A stretch of 64,000 bases of DNA from Vreelandella venusta (GTDB taxonomy: Bacteria; Pseudomonadota; Gammaproteobacteria; Pseudomonadales; Halomonadaceae): positions 1-64,000 of the forward strand of contig NZ_BJUL01000012.1 of NCBI RefSeq assembly GCF_007989605.1, written 5' to 3'. The position numbers were made by a program, and so were the translations under genes. Position 1 is the stretch's first letter, and every line of letters starts with the position of its first letter. The notes below the pieces were generated by a model. It was not told the DNA's origin and searched no databases. It saw nothing but the letters and a program-made list of their open reading frames with translations. Of the stretch, positions 55,275 through 63,958 are shown piece by piece.

Positions 55275-56873
55275 GTGACGTGCTCAGATACTAGGTTTTC
55301 AAATGCTAGGTTTTCAAATACTAGGTCTTCAAATATTGGGTCTTCAGATATTAAGTGTTCAGAAGTTAGCTATTCTACGGTGGCATTCTCAGCGTTCAAT
55401 CATGCGGTTAAATCATCCCTACGCCGCTGGCATCGGGCGTTGATGACAACCGTGGTAGGTGCCGCTATGTGCGCAAGCCCTGCACTGTATGCCGATTTCA
55501 GCCAGTTGGGGCAGTTGGAAAGCAAAGGCTTCTCAATTAGCGCTGAAGCACGCTTACTGGATGGGGATGCTGGCAGTAATGCATTGCTGGGTAGTCTGAA
55601 TCCTGAGCGTCAGTTGTCGCCAGCGTCTGTCACCAAAGCCTATATGTCTGCTGCGGCGCTCAATCGTTTTGGGCCTCAGCATCGCTTTACTAGCCAACTT
55701 GTCAGCACCGGTAGTGTGGAAAATGGTGTATTAAGTGGCGACTTGGTATTTGAAGGTGGAGGCGATCCGGGCCTCACAACTGAAGACCTTTGGCGGTTAG
55801 TGCAGCGTCTGCAGTTAGCTGGTGTACGCGAGGTGGATGGCGCACTGGTGGTTAGTCAGTGGCGCTTTGGCCCTGTTGAGTGTATTACCACGGACCGCTG
55901 TAATGCGCGTACCCGAGTCACCAATGCTTACAGTGCGCCGCTCACCTCGGCAGGTGTCAACTTTGGTAGCTGGTGCGCCAATATAGCCCCCGCTGCAGCA
56001 GCGGGCGAGCCTGCTCGCGTTGGCTTGTGCGATAGCCCCACGCCGTTAATTGTGATTGATAACCAAGTTATCACGCGCCCGGCTAATAGTGGCACTGACA
56101 TTAGTGCTGAGCGGATTACCGATGAGCGCGGGGATGTTCTGCGCCTTACCGGACAAATTTCAACCAATGCCGCGGCTCGTGATGTTTACCGTGGCGCTGG
56201 TGATGCGGCAGAAAAAACGGCGCAAGTATTGTTAAGCATGCTAAATCAGGCAGGTATCAGTGTGCGAGATACCTGGCGGGTTAGCTCAACGCGTCCGCCC
56301 AGCAGTGCACAGCGTTTGGCAGCCGTTGACAGCAAACCGCTGCAGGAGCTACTGCTGCGAACAATGAACTACTCCAATAATTACATGGCTGATGTGCTGG
56401 CGCTGAACTTGGTGGAAACGCCACAAGCGCAACTGCGCCAAGCGGGGGAAGCGATAGAAGCCTATGTGAACAGCTTATCGGGACACGGGCCGTTAACGTT
56501 ACACAGCGGCAGCGGGCTGACGACTGATAACCGTACCTCCGCTCACGGCGTCAATGTGATGTTAGAGGATATGTTCCACCAGAGCGCCTTGTTCCCCAGT
56601 TTTGTCGCCTCTTTTCAGTCGCCAGCCAATGGGGTTATGCGCTTTATTCGCCGTGGTTCTCCAACGTTTCAAAATAATGTCATGTTGAAAACAGGCACAC
56701 TCAATCAGCCATTTGCTGTTCGCGCCTTGGCGGGCTACTTCCGTACCGCTCAGGGGCGCTGGGGCGTTTTTAGCGTGCTAGTTAACGGCACTGGCAGTAC
56801 GCCTTATCTTAGCTGGCCGGAAGTGTTAGATCCGCTGTCGCTGGATTTAGAAGCGATGATATTGGCTAATTAA
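55275..56873 (+). CDS. dacB: D-alanyl-D-alanine carboxypeptidase/endopeptidase (PBP4)
   Basis: 532 residues from the GTG at 55275, preceded by GAGGAAAG; TTG 55260 and GTG 55380 are alternatives. Penicillin-binding protein of the S13 family in the periplasm, trimming peptidoglycan. Active-site motifs: SVTK in LSPASVTKAYM (about 118-121), SNN in MNYSNNYMAD and KTG in MLKTGTLN. A signal peptide ends at ASPALYA. Ahead of it lies an unusual stretch of about 55 residues containing six pentapeptide repeats (S-D/N-x-R/G/K-x) from a 15-bp DNA repeat. If GTG 55380 is used, the repeat is untranslated. Confidence 0.88.
   Translation: MTCSDTRFSNARFSNTRSSNIGSSDIKCSEVSYSTVAFSAFNHAVKSSLRRWHRALMTTVVGAAMCASPALYADFSQLGQLESKGFSISAEARLLDGDAGSNALLGSLNPERQLSPASVTKAYMSAAALNRFGPQHRFTSQLVSTGSVENGVLSGDLVFEGGGDPGLTTEDLWRLVQRLQLAGVREVDGALVVSQWRFGPVECITTDRCNARTRVTNAYSAPLTSAGVNFGSWCANIAPAAAAGEPARVGLCDSPTPLIVIDNQVITRPANSGTDISAERITDERGDVLRLTGQISTNAAARDVYRGAGDAAEKTAQVLLSMLNQAGISVRDTWRVSSTRPPSSAQRLAAVDSKPLQELLLRTMNYSNNYMADVLALNLVETPQAQLRQAGEAIEAYVNSLSGHGPLTLHSGSGLTTDNRTSAHGVNVMLEDMFHQSALFPSFVASFQSPANGVMRFIRRGSPTFQNNVMLKTGTLNQPFAVRALAGYFRTAQGRWGVFSVLVNGTGSTPYLSWPEVLDPLSLDLEAMILAN
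55284..55373 (+). repeat. 15-bp tandem repeat, six copies, at the front of dacB
   Basis: Consecutive units beginning TCARAT and ending near TAGGTTT occupy 55284-55298, 55299-55313, 55314-55328, 55329-55343, 55344-55358 and 55359-55373. The first three are nearly identical and the last ones drift. The unit length is a multiple of three, so the frame stays open whatever the copy number. Confidence 0.85.
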
Positions 56874-56901
56874 TCTTAATCTTACCGCCGAGGCAACAGG
56901 C

Positions 56902-57273
56902 ATGAAGCCAGGACATACGGGGTTAACCCATTTAATGCACTCAACGCGCTATTCATGGAAGGGGCTAAAGGCCGCTTTTAGAAATGAAGCTGCGTTTCGC
57001 CAAGAAGTGGGGATTACAGCGGTGTTGCTACCGCTGGCTTGGTGGATTGGAGAAGGGCCTATTAGTTGGTTGCTGCTGGTCGGCAGCCTGTGCCTTGTGC
57101 TGATTGTGGAACTGCTTAATAGTGCTATAGAGAACGTCGTTGACCGTATTGGCACCGAGCATCATGAGCTTTCAGGGCGGGCTAAAGATATTGGCTCGGC
57201 GGCGGTTATGCTGTCATTGATCATGGCAGGTTTAACCTGGGGGCTGTTAGGCTGGCAAAAACTAGTAGGCTAA
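56902..57273 (+). CDS. dgkA: Diacylglycerol kinase
   Basis: 123 residues with three membrane helices. STRYSWKGLKAAFRNEAAFR (amphipathic start with catalytic Glu), VELLNSAIENVVDRIG and HELSGRAKDIGSAAVM are the DgkA motifs. Recycles diacylglycerol to phosphatidic acid in the inner membrane. It lies 28 bases behind dacB. Confidence 0.95.
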   Translation: MKPGHTGLTHLMHSTRYSWKGLKAAFRNEAAFRQEVGITAVLLPLAWWIGEGPISWLLLVGSLCLVLIVELLNSAIENVVDRIGTEHHELSGRAKDIGSAAVMLSLIMAGLTWGLLGWQKLVG

Positions 57274-57346
57274 ATTGATTTTATTCAGCTCATACAGCGA
57301 TTCGCTTTATCAACAAACATAATAGACGCTTGGCAGAGAGGTGGTT

Positions 57347-60331
57347 ATGCAGTTAGACGGCGCGTTTTTACCCCAAACTGGGCTGCCAACAGCGCTTAAG
57401 CCTGCCGCACAGCGAGCCTGGCAGCGCTTAAGTGAAGCACTTAGCCAAGCAGATAATCTTGCTTCAATGACCCAACAGTCGTTGCCTTCCAGTAGTTGGG
57501 AGGCACTTTCTGATACGCGCCGTGAAGCGTTAGCCAACGTGATAACTGTTTCAAGCTTTGCCCTAGATACCTTGGCACGCTTTCCGCACTGGCTGATTGA
57601 TCTAGATGTGGCTGGCGAGCTGGATGCGACAGCAAGCAAGGAGTCGCAAGCGAGTTGGTTAGATGAAGTGCTGGAAAATGCCGATGATGAAGAGGCAATG
57701 CATCGCGCTATTCGCCGTTTTCGCCGTGCCCGCATGCTCGGGATTGTGTGGCGCGATCTTAATCGTCCTGATGGCTACACCATGTGGGACACTGCTCAGG
57801 CAGTTTCGTGGCTGGCGGAAGTCTGTCTTGAGGCCGCGCTAAGCTGGCTTGAGCGTTTTTACGCCCCGCGCTGGGGATTGCCTGCGGCCCGCAGAGATGG
57901 CTCATCCCAGCGGTTGGTGGTGCTGGGTATGGGTAAACTCGGCGCGGGTGAGCTGAATCTTTCCTCAGATATTGACCTGATCTTCGCCTTCCCTGAAAAA
58001 GGTGAAACCGAAGGCGGGCGCAAATCCCTTGAGCACCAAGAGTACTTCACCAAACTAGGTCAGAAACTGATTGCCGCTTTAGATGCCATGACGGCCGACG
58101 GTTTCGTATTTCGCGTTGATATGCGGCTGCGCCCACTGGGTGATGGTGGCCCTCTGGTGGGCAGTTTCTCGATGCTCTCCAGTTACTACCAGGATCAGGG
58201 CCGTGAGTGGGAGCGTTATGCCATGCTCAAAGCGCGCCCCGTTGCAGGAGACATAGATGGTGGGCATGAACTGCTCGCAAGTCTCAGGCCGTTTGTTTAC
58301 CGCCGCTACCTGGATTTTGGTGCGATTGAGTCGCTGCGTGAGCTCAAGGCGATGATCAATCGCGAGGTAAAGCGCAAGGGCATGCAAAGCAACATCAAGC
58401 TAGGGCCCGGTGGAATCCGGGAGGTTGAGTTCGTTGTCCAGGCATTTCAGTTGATTCGCGGTGGACGTGATACCGAGCTTCAAGTGACTTCACTCAAGAC
58501 CGCCCTTCAACGACTGCCTGAACTAGGACTGTTGCCCCAAGCAGTTGTCGATGACTTGCTACCCGACTATGCGTATCTTCGCGACATGGAACACGTGATT
58601 CAGGCACTAGAAGATCGTCAAACCCAAATGCTGCCCGTTGACGATGAAGATCGGGAGCGGGTCGCGTTTGCCTTGGGGCATGACGATTGGCCTGGACTCA
58701 TCGCGCGGCTGGAGGAAGTGCGCGAACGCGTTCGCCAGCACTTTGATGCGGTGATCGCCGACCCAGAAGAGGATAGCGATACAGAGAGTTGCGACGATAA
58801 CCTTGGCCTGTCTCAGTGGCGGTTACTGTGGCGCGGCGAGCTAGAGCAGGAAGAAGCGGAAGCACTGCTTACTGAGGCTGGTTTTATAGAACCAGGGAAA
58901 GCACTTAAACGACTGCAGAGTCTTTACCATTCCCGCCAAGTGCAAAGCATGCAGCGTATCGGCTTTGAACGGCTAGATGCACTGATGCCGCTACTACTGG
59001 TTGCCGTTGCTGAAAGTGAATTGCCGGATAACGCGCTTAATGGTGTCCAGCCGTTGATCGAGTCGGTGCTTAGGCGAACCGCTTACCTTGCGCTGCTGCG
59101 TGAAAATCCCCAGGCGCTTGAGCACTTAATGAAGCTGTGCTCGGCCAGTCACTGGATTGCAGAGCAGCTTGCGCGTTACCCGATACTGCTTGATGAGTTA
59201 CTAACACCGGATACGCTTTACACCCCCGCTGATAAATCACGACTTGCCGATGAGTTACGCCAGACCTTAAGCAGACTGCCAGAAGATGATGATGAGGCGC
59301 AGTTGGAAGCGCTTCGCGTGTTTAAGCATGCACAGATGCTGCACGTCGCAGCGTCGGATATTGCTGGAACACGCCACTTGATGAAGGTAAGCGACTACTT
59401 AACGTATATCGCTGAAGTCATTCTGGATGCCGTGCTAGCGATGGCTTGGAAACATGTCACGCGAAAACATGGCGTGCCAGAAGGACTTAATCCACGAGAA
59501 CCAGCGTTTTTGATTGTGGGATACGGCAAGCTTGGGGGCATCGAACTTGGTTATGGTTCTGATTTGGACTTGGTGTTCCTTCATGATAGTGACGGGAAAG
59601 GCACTACCGATGGTGCCCGGCCAATCGATACAGCGGTCTTTTTTACCCGTCTAGGTCAGCGCATTATTCATCTTTTAACCGCAATAACGCCTGCTGGCAG
59701 CCTCTACGAGGTTGATATGCGCCTTCGGCCTTCAGGCAATGCGGGTTTGTTGGTGACCTCTTTAGATGCTTTTGCGGATTATCAGCGCCAAAATGCCTGG
59801 ACCTGGGAGCATCAGGCGCTGGTGCGCGCGCGCGTTGTCGCCGGTAGTCATGCGCTGGCGAGTAAATTTGATGCGATCCGTGGCGAGATGCTGTGTCGCG
59901 AGCGTGACCCGCAAGCCTTAAGAGACGACGTTGTCAGCATGCGTCATAAAATGCGTGATCACCTTGGTTCTAAAGGACAGAGCTCTAAAGGGCCATCAGA
60001 TAGTGCGGACGGGGAGGTATTCAGTCTGAAGCACGATGTGGGTGGCATGGTCGATATTGAGTTTCTTTGCCAATACGCGGTGCTATCGCTCGCCCATGAC
60101 ACGCCTGCATTAATCACGTATAGCGATAATATCCGCATTTTAGAAACCCTCGCCAAGTGTGGTCATATTAGCGAGTCAGAAGCGGAGCAGTTGCGGGAAG
60201 CGTACCTCGCTTATCGTAGCCGTACCCATCGTGCGGCGTTAACCGGTGAGAAAACCGTCGTGGATGCACAGGCGTTCAAGGCCCATCGCGATGTGGTTAT
60301 TGCACTTTGGCAGCGTTTTCTTGAACCCTGA
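57347..60331 (+). CDS. glnE: Bifunctional glutamine synthetase adenylyltransferase/deadenylase
   Basis: 994 residues. Two nucleotidyltransferase domains: GMGKLGAGELNLSSDIDLIF in the N-terminal deadenylylase half and GYGKLGGIELGYGSDLDLVF in the C-terminal adenylylase half, each with its metal-binding aspartates. It tunes glutamine synthetase to nitrogen status with PII. ATG 57347 follows AGAGG; GTG 57341 is an alternative. The gene has no nitrogen genes next to it here. Confidence 0.96.
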   Translation: MQLDGAFLPQTGLPTALKPAAQRAWQRLSEALSQADNLASMTQQSLPSSSWEALSDTRREALANVITVSSFALDTLARFPHWLIDLDVAGELDATASKESQASWLDEVLENADDEEAMHRAIRRFRRARMLGIVWRDLNRPDGYTMWDTAQAVSWLAEVCLEAALSWLERFYAPRWGLPAARRDGSSQRLVVLGMGKLGAGELNLSSDIDLIFAFPEKGETEGGRKSLEHQEYFTKLGQKLIAALDAMTADGFVFRVDMRLRPLGDGGPLVGSFSMLSSYYQDQGREWERYAMLKARPVAGDIDGGHELLASLRPFVYRRYLDFGAIESLRELKAMINREVKRKGMQSNIKLGPGGIREVEFVVQAFQLIRGGRDTELQVTSLKTALQRLPELGLLPQAVVDDLLPDYAYLRDMEHVIQALEDRQTQMLPVDDEDRERVAFALGHDDWPGLIARLEEVRERVRQHFDAVIADPEEDSDTESCDDNLGLSQWRLLWRGELEQEEAEALLTEAGFIEPGKALKRLQSLYHSRQVQSMQRIGFERLDALMPLLLVAVAESELPDNALNGVQPLIESVLRRTAYLALLRENPQALEHLMKLCSASHWIAEQLARYPILLDELLTPDTLYTPADKSRLADELRQTLSRLPEDDDEAQLEALRVFKHAQMLHVAASDIAGTRHLMKVSDYLTYIAEVILDAVLAMAWKHVTRKHGVPEGLNPREPAFLIVGYGKLGGIELGYGSDLDLVFLHDSDGKGTTDGARPIDTAVFFTRLGQRIIHLLTAITPAGSLYEVDMRLRPSGNAGLLVTSLDAFADYQRQNAWTWEHQALVRARVVAGSHALASKFDAIRGEMLCRERDPQALRDDVVSMRHKMRDHLGSKGQSSKGPSDSADGEVFSLKHDVGGMVDIEFLCQYAVLSLAHDTPALITYSDNIRILETLAKCGHISESEAEQLREAYLAYRSRTHRAALTGEKTVVDAQAFKAHRDVVIALWQRFLEP

Positions 60332-60449
60332 TTGGCGAAGTGAGCGTTTTTAAGTAGCATCGATAGGGAAGATAGCTTGATAACAATAAGGAAAAGCTCC
60401 CTATGTATGCAACAGTTTGTCTCTGCGCCCGCCGCTCGGCGGAGGGCGT

Positions 60450-61343
60450 ATGATCGGTCATATTCTCGCAACGCTGTTACCGGTGTTCTTAATTGCTGGC
60501 TGTGGTGCGGTTTACGGGCGTTACCGAAACCCTGATATTCGCAGCCTTAACACGCTTAATATGGAGCTATTTGTTCCCCTGCTGGTATTTGCCGTGTTGG
60601 CTGATCGCCAAGCGCCGTTAGCAGACTATGCGTGGCTTGCCACTGCGGCGGTGGCCGTGGTGCTAGGGTCTGGTGTTGTGCTTTGGCCGATCGCTAAATG
60701 GCTGTCTCTGGACACAAAAGTGTTCTTGCCACCGATGATGTTCAATAACTCTGGCAATATGGGAGTGCCGCTATTGGTGCTCGCCTTTGGGCCAGAAGCC
60801 CTACCGGCTGCAGTGGTCGTGTTTATTGTTGAAATGCTGCTGCATTTCTCAGTAGGTCTTTATATGTTGGACCCACGCACGTCACTTTGGCGACTATTGC
60901 GAATGCCCATTGTAGCGGCGAGCCTAGCAGGGCTAGTCATAAACGTGGGAGATGTACCGTTGCCGAGCTGGCTGCTAGAAGCAATGCATATGTTAGGGGG
61001 AATCTGTATTCCACTGATGCTCTTTGCATTAGGTGTTCGGTTGCTGGAAATTGATTTTAATGACTGGCGAACGGGTTTGTTGGGCGCGCTCCTCTGCCCA
61101 CTTTCTGGCTTAGTGATCGCACTACCACTCATGTGGTTACTACCATTGAATCCGCTACAGACAGCTGTGCTACTGGTATTTGCAGCACTGCCGCCAGCGG
61201 TATTGAATTACTTAGTGGCCGAGCAGTATAAACTGGCGCCGCAGAAGGTCGCTTCGTTGGTGCTCATCGGCAATTTAGGGAGCTTAATCGTAATGCCGCT
61301 GACGTTAGCAGCAGCGTTCGCCTGGATTCAAGCGCCGCTTTAA
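60450..61343 (+). CDS. AEC-family (auxin efflux carrier) transporter
   Basis: 297 residues, about ten membrane helices in two repeats. FNNSGNMGVPLLVLAFG at the end of the first half and LPPAVLNYLVAEQY in the second are family marks. Members of this family move malate, malonate or amino acids; substrate unknown. ATG 60450 follows GGAGGG; a longer frame begins at 60417. An 7-bp inverted repeat (61333-61351) covers its stop codon. Confidence 0.88.
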   Translation: MIGHILATLLPVFLIAGCGAVYGRYRNPDIRSLNTLNMELFVPLLVFAVLADRQAPLADYAWLATAAVAVVLGSGVVLWPIAKWLSLDTKVFLPPMMFNNSGNMGVPLLVLAFGPEALPAAVVVFIVEMLLHFSVGLYMLDPRTSLWRLLRMPIVAASLAGLVINVGDVPLPSWLLEAMHMLGGICIPLMLFALGVRLLEIDFNDWRTGLLGALLCPLSGLVIALPLMWLLPLNPLQTAVLLVFAALPPAVLNYLVAEQYKLAPQKVASLVLIGNLGSLIVMPLTLAAAFAWIQAPL

Positions 61344-61351
61344 CAGCGGCG
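61333..61351. terminator. Hairpin at the stop codon of the AEC gene
   Basis: CGCCGCT-TTAAC-AGCGGCG forms a 7-bp stem including the TAA stop. There is no T-run, so it may only slow or partly stop transcription between the convergent genes. Confidence 0.35.
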
Positions 61352-61366
61352 TTAGTGGGCGACTGG

Positions 61367-61723
61367 TTAGGACCGGTGGTGGTCGTCTTTAACTTCGTAA
61401 CTACCTTCTATTGCATCGTGCTGGCTCGTGGAGGTGTCGCTGTAAGCATAGCCGCCACCAACGTCTTGAGCGTTGTCAGCGCGCATCTGCTCCATGCGCT
61501 TTTTCATTTTATGGCGGACAAAGGGCATCATTGCCCAGCCAATGAGCAGGAAAAAAAGTCCTAGTACAACACCGACGATCATCAGCGCACCAAACGCTAG
61601 CCACGTCAGTAACAGTTTAATGCTGCCCATTAGACCAGTTGGCTGGGTCTGAGCTGCCCGAGCACGCCACTGGTTAGCAGCTTGCCACGCGGCATTGCGT
61701 TGATCACGATTCATTTGCGGCAT
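61367..61723 (-). CDS. Small single-helix membrane protein of unknown function
   Basis: 118 residues. An N-terminal basic and Gln/Ala-rich region (1-32) precedes a long hydrophobic stretch (about 36-68) of one or two helices. A basic segment follows (RHKMKKRMEQMR), then a Tyr/Ser/acidic tail ending DDHHRS. ATG 61723 follows GGAGG; the reading from 61735 is rejected. I do not recognise a function. Divergent from the BCCT gene. Confidence 0.7.
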   Translation of the reverse strand: MPQMNRDQRNAAWQAANQWRARAAQTQPTGLMGSIKLLLTWLAFGALMIVGVVLGLFFLLIGWAMMPFVRHKMKKRMEQMRADNAQDVGGGYAYSDTSTSQHDAIEGSYEVKDDHHRS

Positions 61724-61739
61724 GAAAGCCTCCATCGTT

Positions 61740-61835
61740 CATATGCGTTTCATTGGAACACAGGCTGGGTATCAAGTTCCTGGTCTGGACTAACATTTCT
61801 TGATTGACGCCGCGAAGAAATTCTATACGCATATG
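61740..61835. promoter_or_regulatory. Pair of facing CATATGCGT sites
   Basis: CATATGCGT at 61740-61748 and its inverse ACGCATATG at 61827-61835 lie 78 bases apart in the divergent promoter region of the small membrane protein and the BCCT gene. They could bind one regulator and loop the DNA. The remainder of the gap (61724-61946) is AT-rich. Confidence 0.3.
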
Positions 61836-61946
61836 TTAGTTTAAAGGCCATGCTGTTTAATGTTTAGTTATATATTTCAAAAAGCCTGCATTTATCAGTA
61901 CATTATTACGCTGTTATACACAATGCTCATTTAACAGGATGGTTAT

Positions 61947-63572
61947 ATGGCAAATCATGGCGGTAAGTCGGTATTTGTCGCCTCTGCGGTGATTATATTC
62001 GGCTTGGTTGTTATTGGCGCTGCATTCCCAGAAGGCTTTGGTAATGCAGCCCAGGCGGCGCTCACCTCAATTACGGAATTGTTCGGCTGGTTCTATTTGT
62101 TTTCAGTGTTTGGCTTTGTGGTTTTTCTGGTTGGCTTAGCATTGAGTAAGTATGGAAAAGTACGCCTTGGCCCTCAGGATAGTACGCCCAGCTACAGTTT
62201 TTTCTCGTGGATTAGCATGCTGCTGGCAGCTGGATTCGGCGTTGGGCTGGTGTTCTACGGTATGGCGGAACCAATGACGCACTATATCAATCCGCCTTAT
62301 GGTGACGTGCCTGCTGAAACAGACGCTGCTGCGCGCTATGCAATCCAATACAGTTACTTTAACTGGGGTATCCATCAGTGGGCGGCATTTTCTGTTGTGG
62401 GCTTGATTATTGCCTACTTTCAATTTCGCAAAGGGCAAGCAGGGCTGGTGTCTTCCGTGCTCTCTTCGGTGACCGCCAAACATCCCCGCGTTCGTCCTTA
62501 CGCATCCTGGCTGGATGTTTTTGCCGTGGTCGCCACCGTTATGGGGGTTGCTACCTCGCTTGGCTTAGGTGTGCTGCAAATGAACGGTGGCCTTAATGCA
62601 GTATTTGGTTTGCCGGAAAATGGCTTTTGGCAGTTTATTATTCTATTTGTCATGTTCTGTGCTTACATGGCATCGACATGGTCAGGCTTGGATAAAGGTA
62701 TTAAACGGTTATCGAACATAAACATGATTTTATGTATTGGCTTGATGCTGTATGTATTAATTACCGGCCCGACTATTGCAATTTTAGAGACTATTACCCT
62801 GGGGCTTGGCGATTACCTGCAAAACTTTATCGGCATGAGCCTACGTATTTCGCCCTATAGCGATAATCAATGGGCGAGTAGTTGGACCATATTTTACTGG
62901 GCATGGGTCATTGCCTGGTCGCCGTTTGTGGGCACCTTTGTAGCGCGTGTTTCCCGCGGCCGCACGATTAAAGAGTATGTCTTTGGTGTATTGTTTGTGC
63001 CGCCTCTATTAGCCTGTTTATGGATAGGTGTTTTTGGCGGTGCTGCACTTAATTTGGAAATGTCGAGCAGCGATGCAGGATTAGCGGCCGCCACTGAAGC
63101 CAATATTACTGTGGCGTTGTTCGAGATGTTTGAGCTGATGCCCTTTACCGGTGCATTATCGGTCGTCGCTATGTTGCTCATCTTTATTTTCCTGGTGACG
63201 TCTGCAGATTCTGCTTCCTACATCGTGGCGCAAATGACCGACAATGGCTCCATCAATCCGCCACTTTATAAGCGTATTATCTGGGGAGTATTGATCGCCG
63301 CCATTTGTTTAACACTGATTGTGGCGGGTGGGCTTTCTGGCCTGCAGTCAGCGGCGGTGCTTTCGGCATTACCGTTTACTTTTATTTTGTATATGATGGT
63401 TGTCGTGCTGGTTCGTGAGCTGCGTGCTGACCGCAAGGCGATGCTCACGCAGCTATATCGTCGCCACGGGGAAACGCCGGTTGGTGCTGATGCATTTGAA
63501 GCCGAACAGTTAGGCGAGGAAGAGCGCCTGCGCCGTGCTCCAAGTGTCGTCAATCGCCGCATTAATAGTTAA
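61947..63572 (+). CDS. BCCT-family transporter (betaine/choline/carnitine type)
   Basis: 541 residues, 12 membrane helices. GFGVGLVFYGMAEPMTHY (substrate/sodium region) and the tryptophan-rich FYWAWVIAWSPFVGTFVARV segment (the BCCT signature, split here) are diagnostic. It imports quaternary ammonium solutes such as glycine betaine, coupled to sodium or protons. A C-terminal charged tail (about 490-541) is present, as in osmo-sensing members. A small membrane peptide gene follows 47 bases downstream. Confidence 0.93.
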   Translation: MANHGGKSVFVASAVIIFGLVVIGAAFPEGFGNAAQAALTSITELFGWFYLFSVFGFVVFLVGLALSKYGKVRLGPQDSTPSYSFFSWISMLLAAGFGVGLVFYGMAEPMTHYINPPYGDVPAETDAAARYAIQYSYFNWGIHQWAAFSVVGLIIAYFQFRKGQAGLVSSVLSSVTAKHPRVRPYASWLDVFAVVATVMGVATSLGLGVLQMNGGLNAVFGLPENGFWQFIILFVMFCAYMASTWSGLDKGIKRLSNINMILCIGLMLYVLITGPTIAILETITLGLGDYLQNFIGMSLRISPYSDNQWASSWTIFYWAWVIAWSPFVGTFVARVSRGRTIKEYVFGVLFVPPLLACLWIGVFGGAALNLEMSSSDAGLAAATEANITVALFEMFELMPFTGALSVVAMLLIFIFLVTSADSASYIVAQMTDNGSINPPLYKRIIWGVLIAAICLTLIVAGGLSGLQSAAVLSALPFTFILYMMVVVLVRELRADRKAMLTQLYRRHGETPVGADAFEAEQLGEEERLRRAPSVVNRRINS

Positions 63573-63619
63573 ATTATTCGCTGATTTATGGGGAATGCAC
63601 ACATGGATAAAGCGTGCTG

Positions 63620-63766
63620 ATGGCCCGGCAAGGACACCACGGTGCCACGCGAAAACAGCCCAAAAGGGAGGTTTTTGACCGCTGGTTAGATCGTCTTGTC
63701 ACCGTTGCTGTTATTACGGCGATGGTGGTAGGGATCACGGCTGTGGTAGCGCACTGGTTGCTATGA
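63620..63766 (+). CDS. 48-residue single-helix membrane peptide behind the BCCT gene
   Basis: ATG 63620 opens 48 codons: a basic N-terminus (ARQGHHGATRKQPKREVF), then DRWLDRLVTVAVITAMVVG and a hydrophobic end reaching HWLL. This is a basic cytoplasmic tail plus one membrane helix. GTG 63614 in the same frame is an alternative start. No strong RBS is visible. Small membrane partners of transporters are known, so an accessory of the BCCT carrier is plausible (inference). Confidence 0.5.
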   Translation: MARQGHHGATRKQPKREVFDRWLDRLVTVAVITAMVVGITAVVAHWLL

Positions 63767-63873
63767 ATCGCAACGCTAAAGATGGCAAAAGCAACCATGA
63801 TCAGTGTGTCGCGCTCGGCTATGCCGGGCGTTTGCTTTTCAAGGCCCCATCCGCGGTGACGCCGCTGTTTTGA
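63763..63873 (+). CDS. Candidate 36-residue ORF overlapping the preceding stop
   Basis: ATG 63763 overlaps the TGA of the 48-residue peptide gene (ATGA) and runs 36 codons. The product has no recognisable domain. The overlap suggests coupling, but at this length it may be chance. Confidence 0.2.
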   Translation: MNRNAKDGKSNHDQCVALGYAGRLLFKAPSAVTPLF

Positions 63874-63958
63874 ATAATCACCTGCCCTATGATCGTCATG
63901 AATTAGCTGTCGTTAATAGGGCAATGACGCTACTACACACTTTTTTGAGAGAGCCAGC

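Noticed and set aside
55284..55373. CRISPR array
   Set aside because: The 15-bp units are contiguous without spacers and no cas genes are present.
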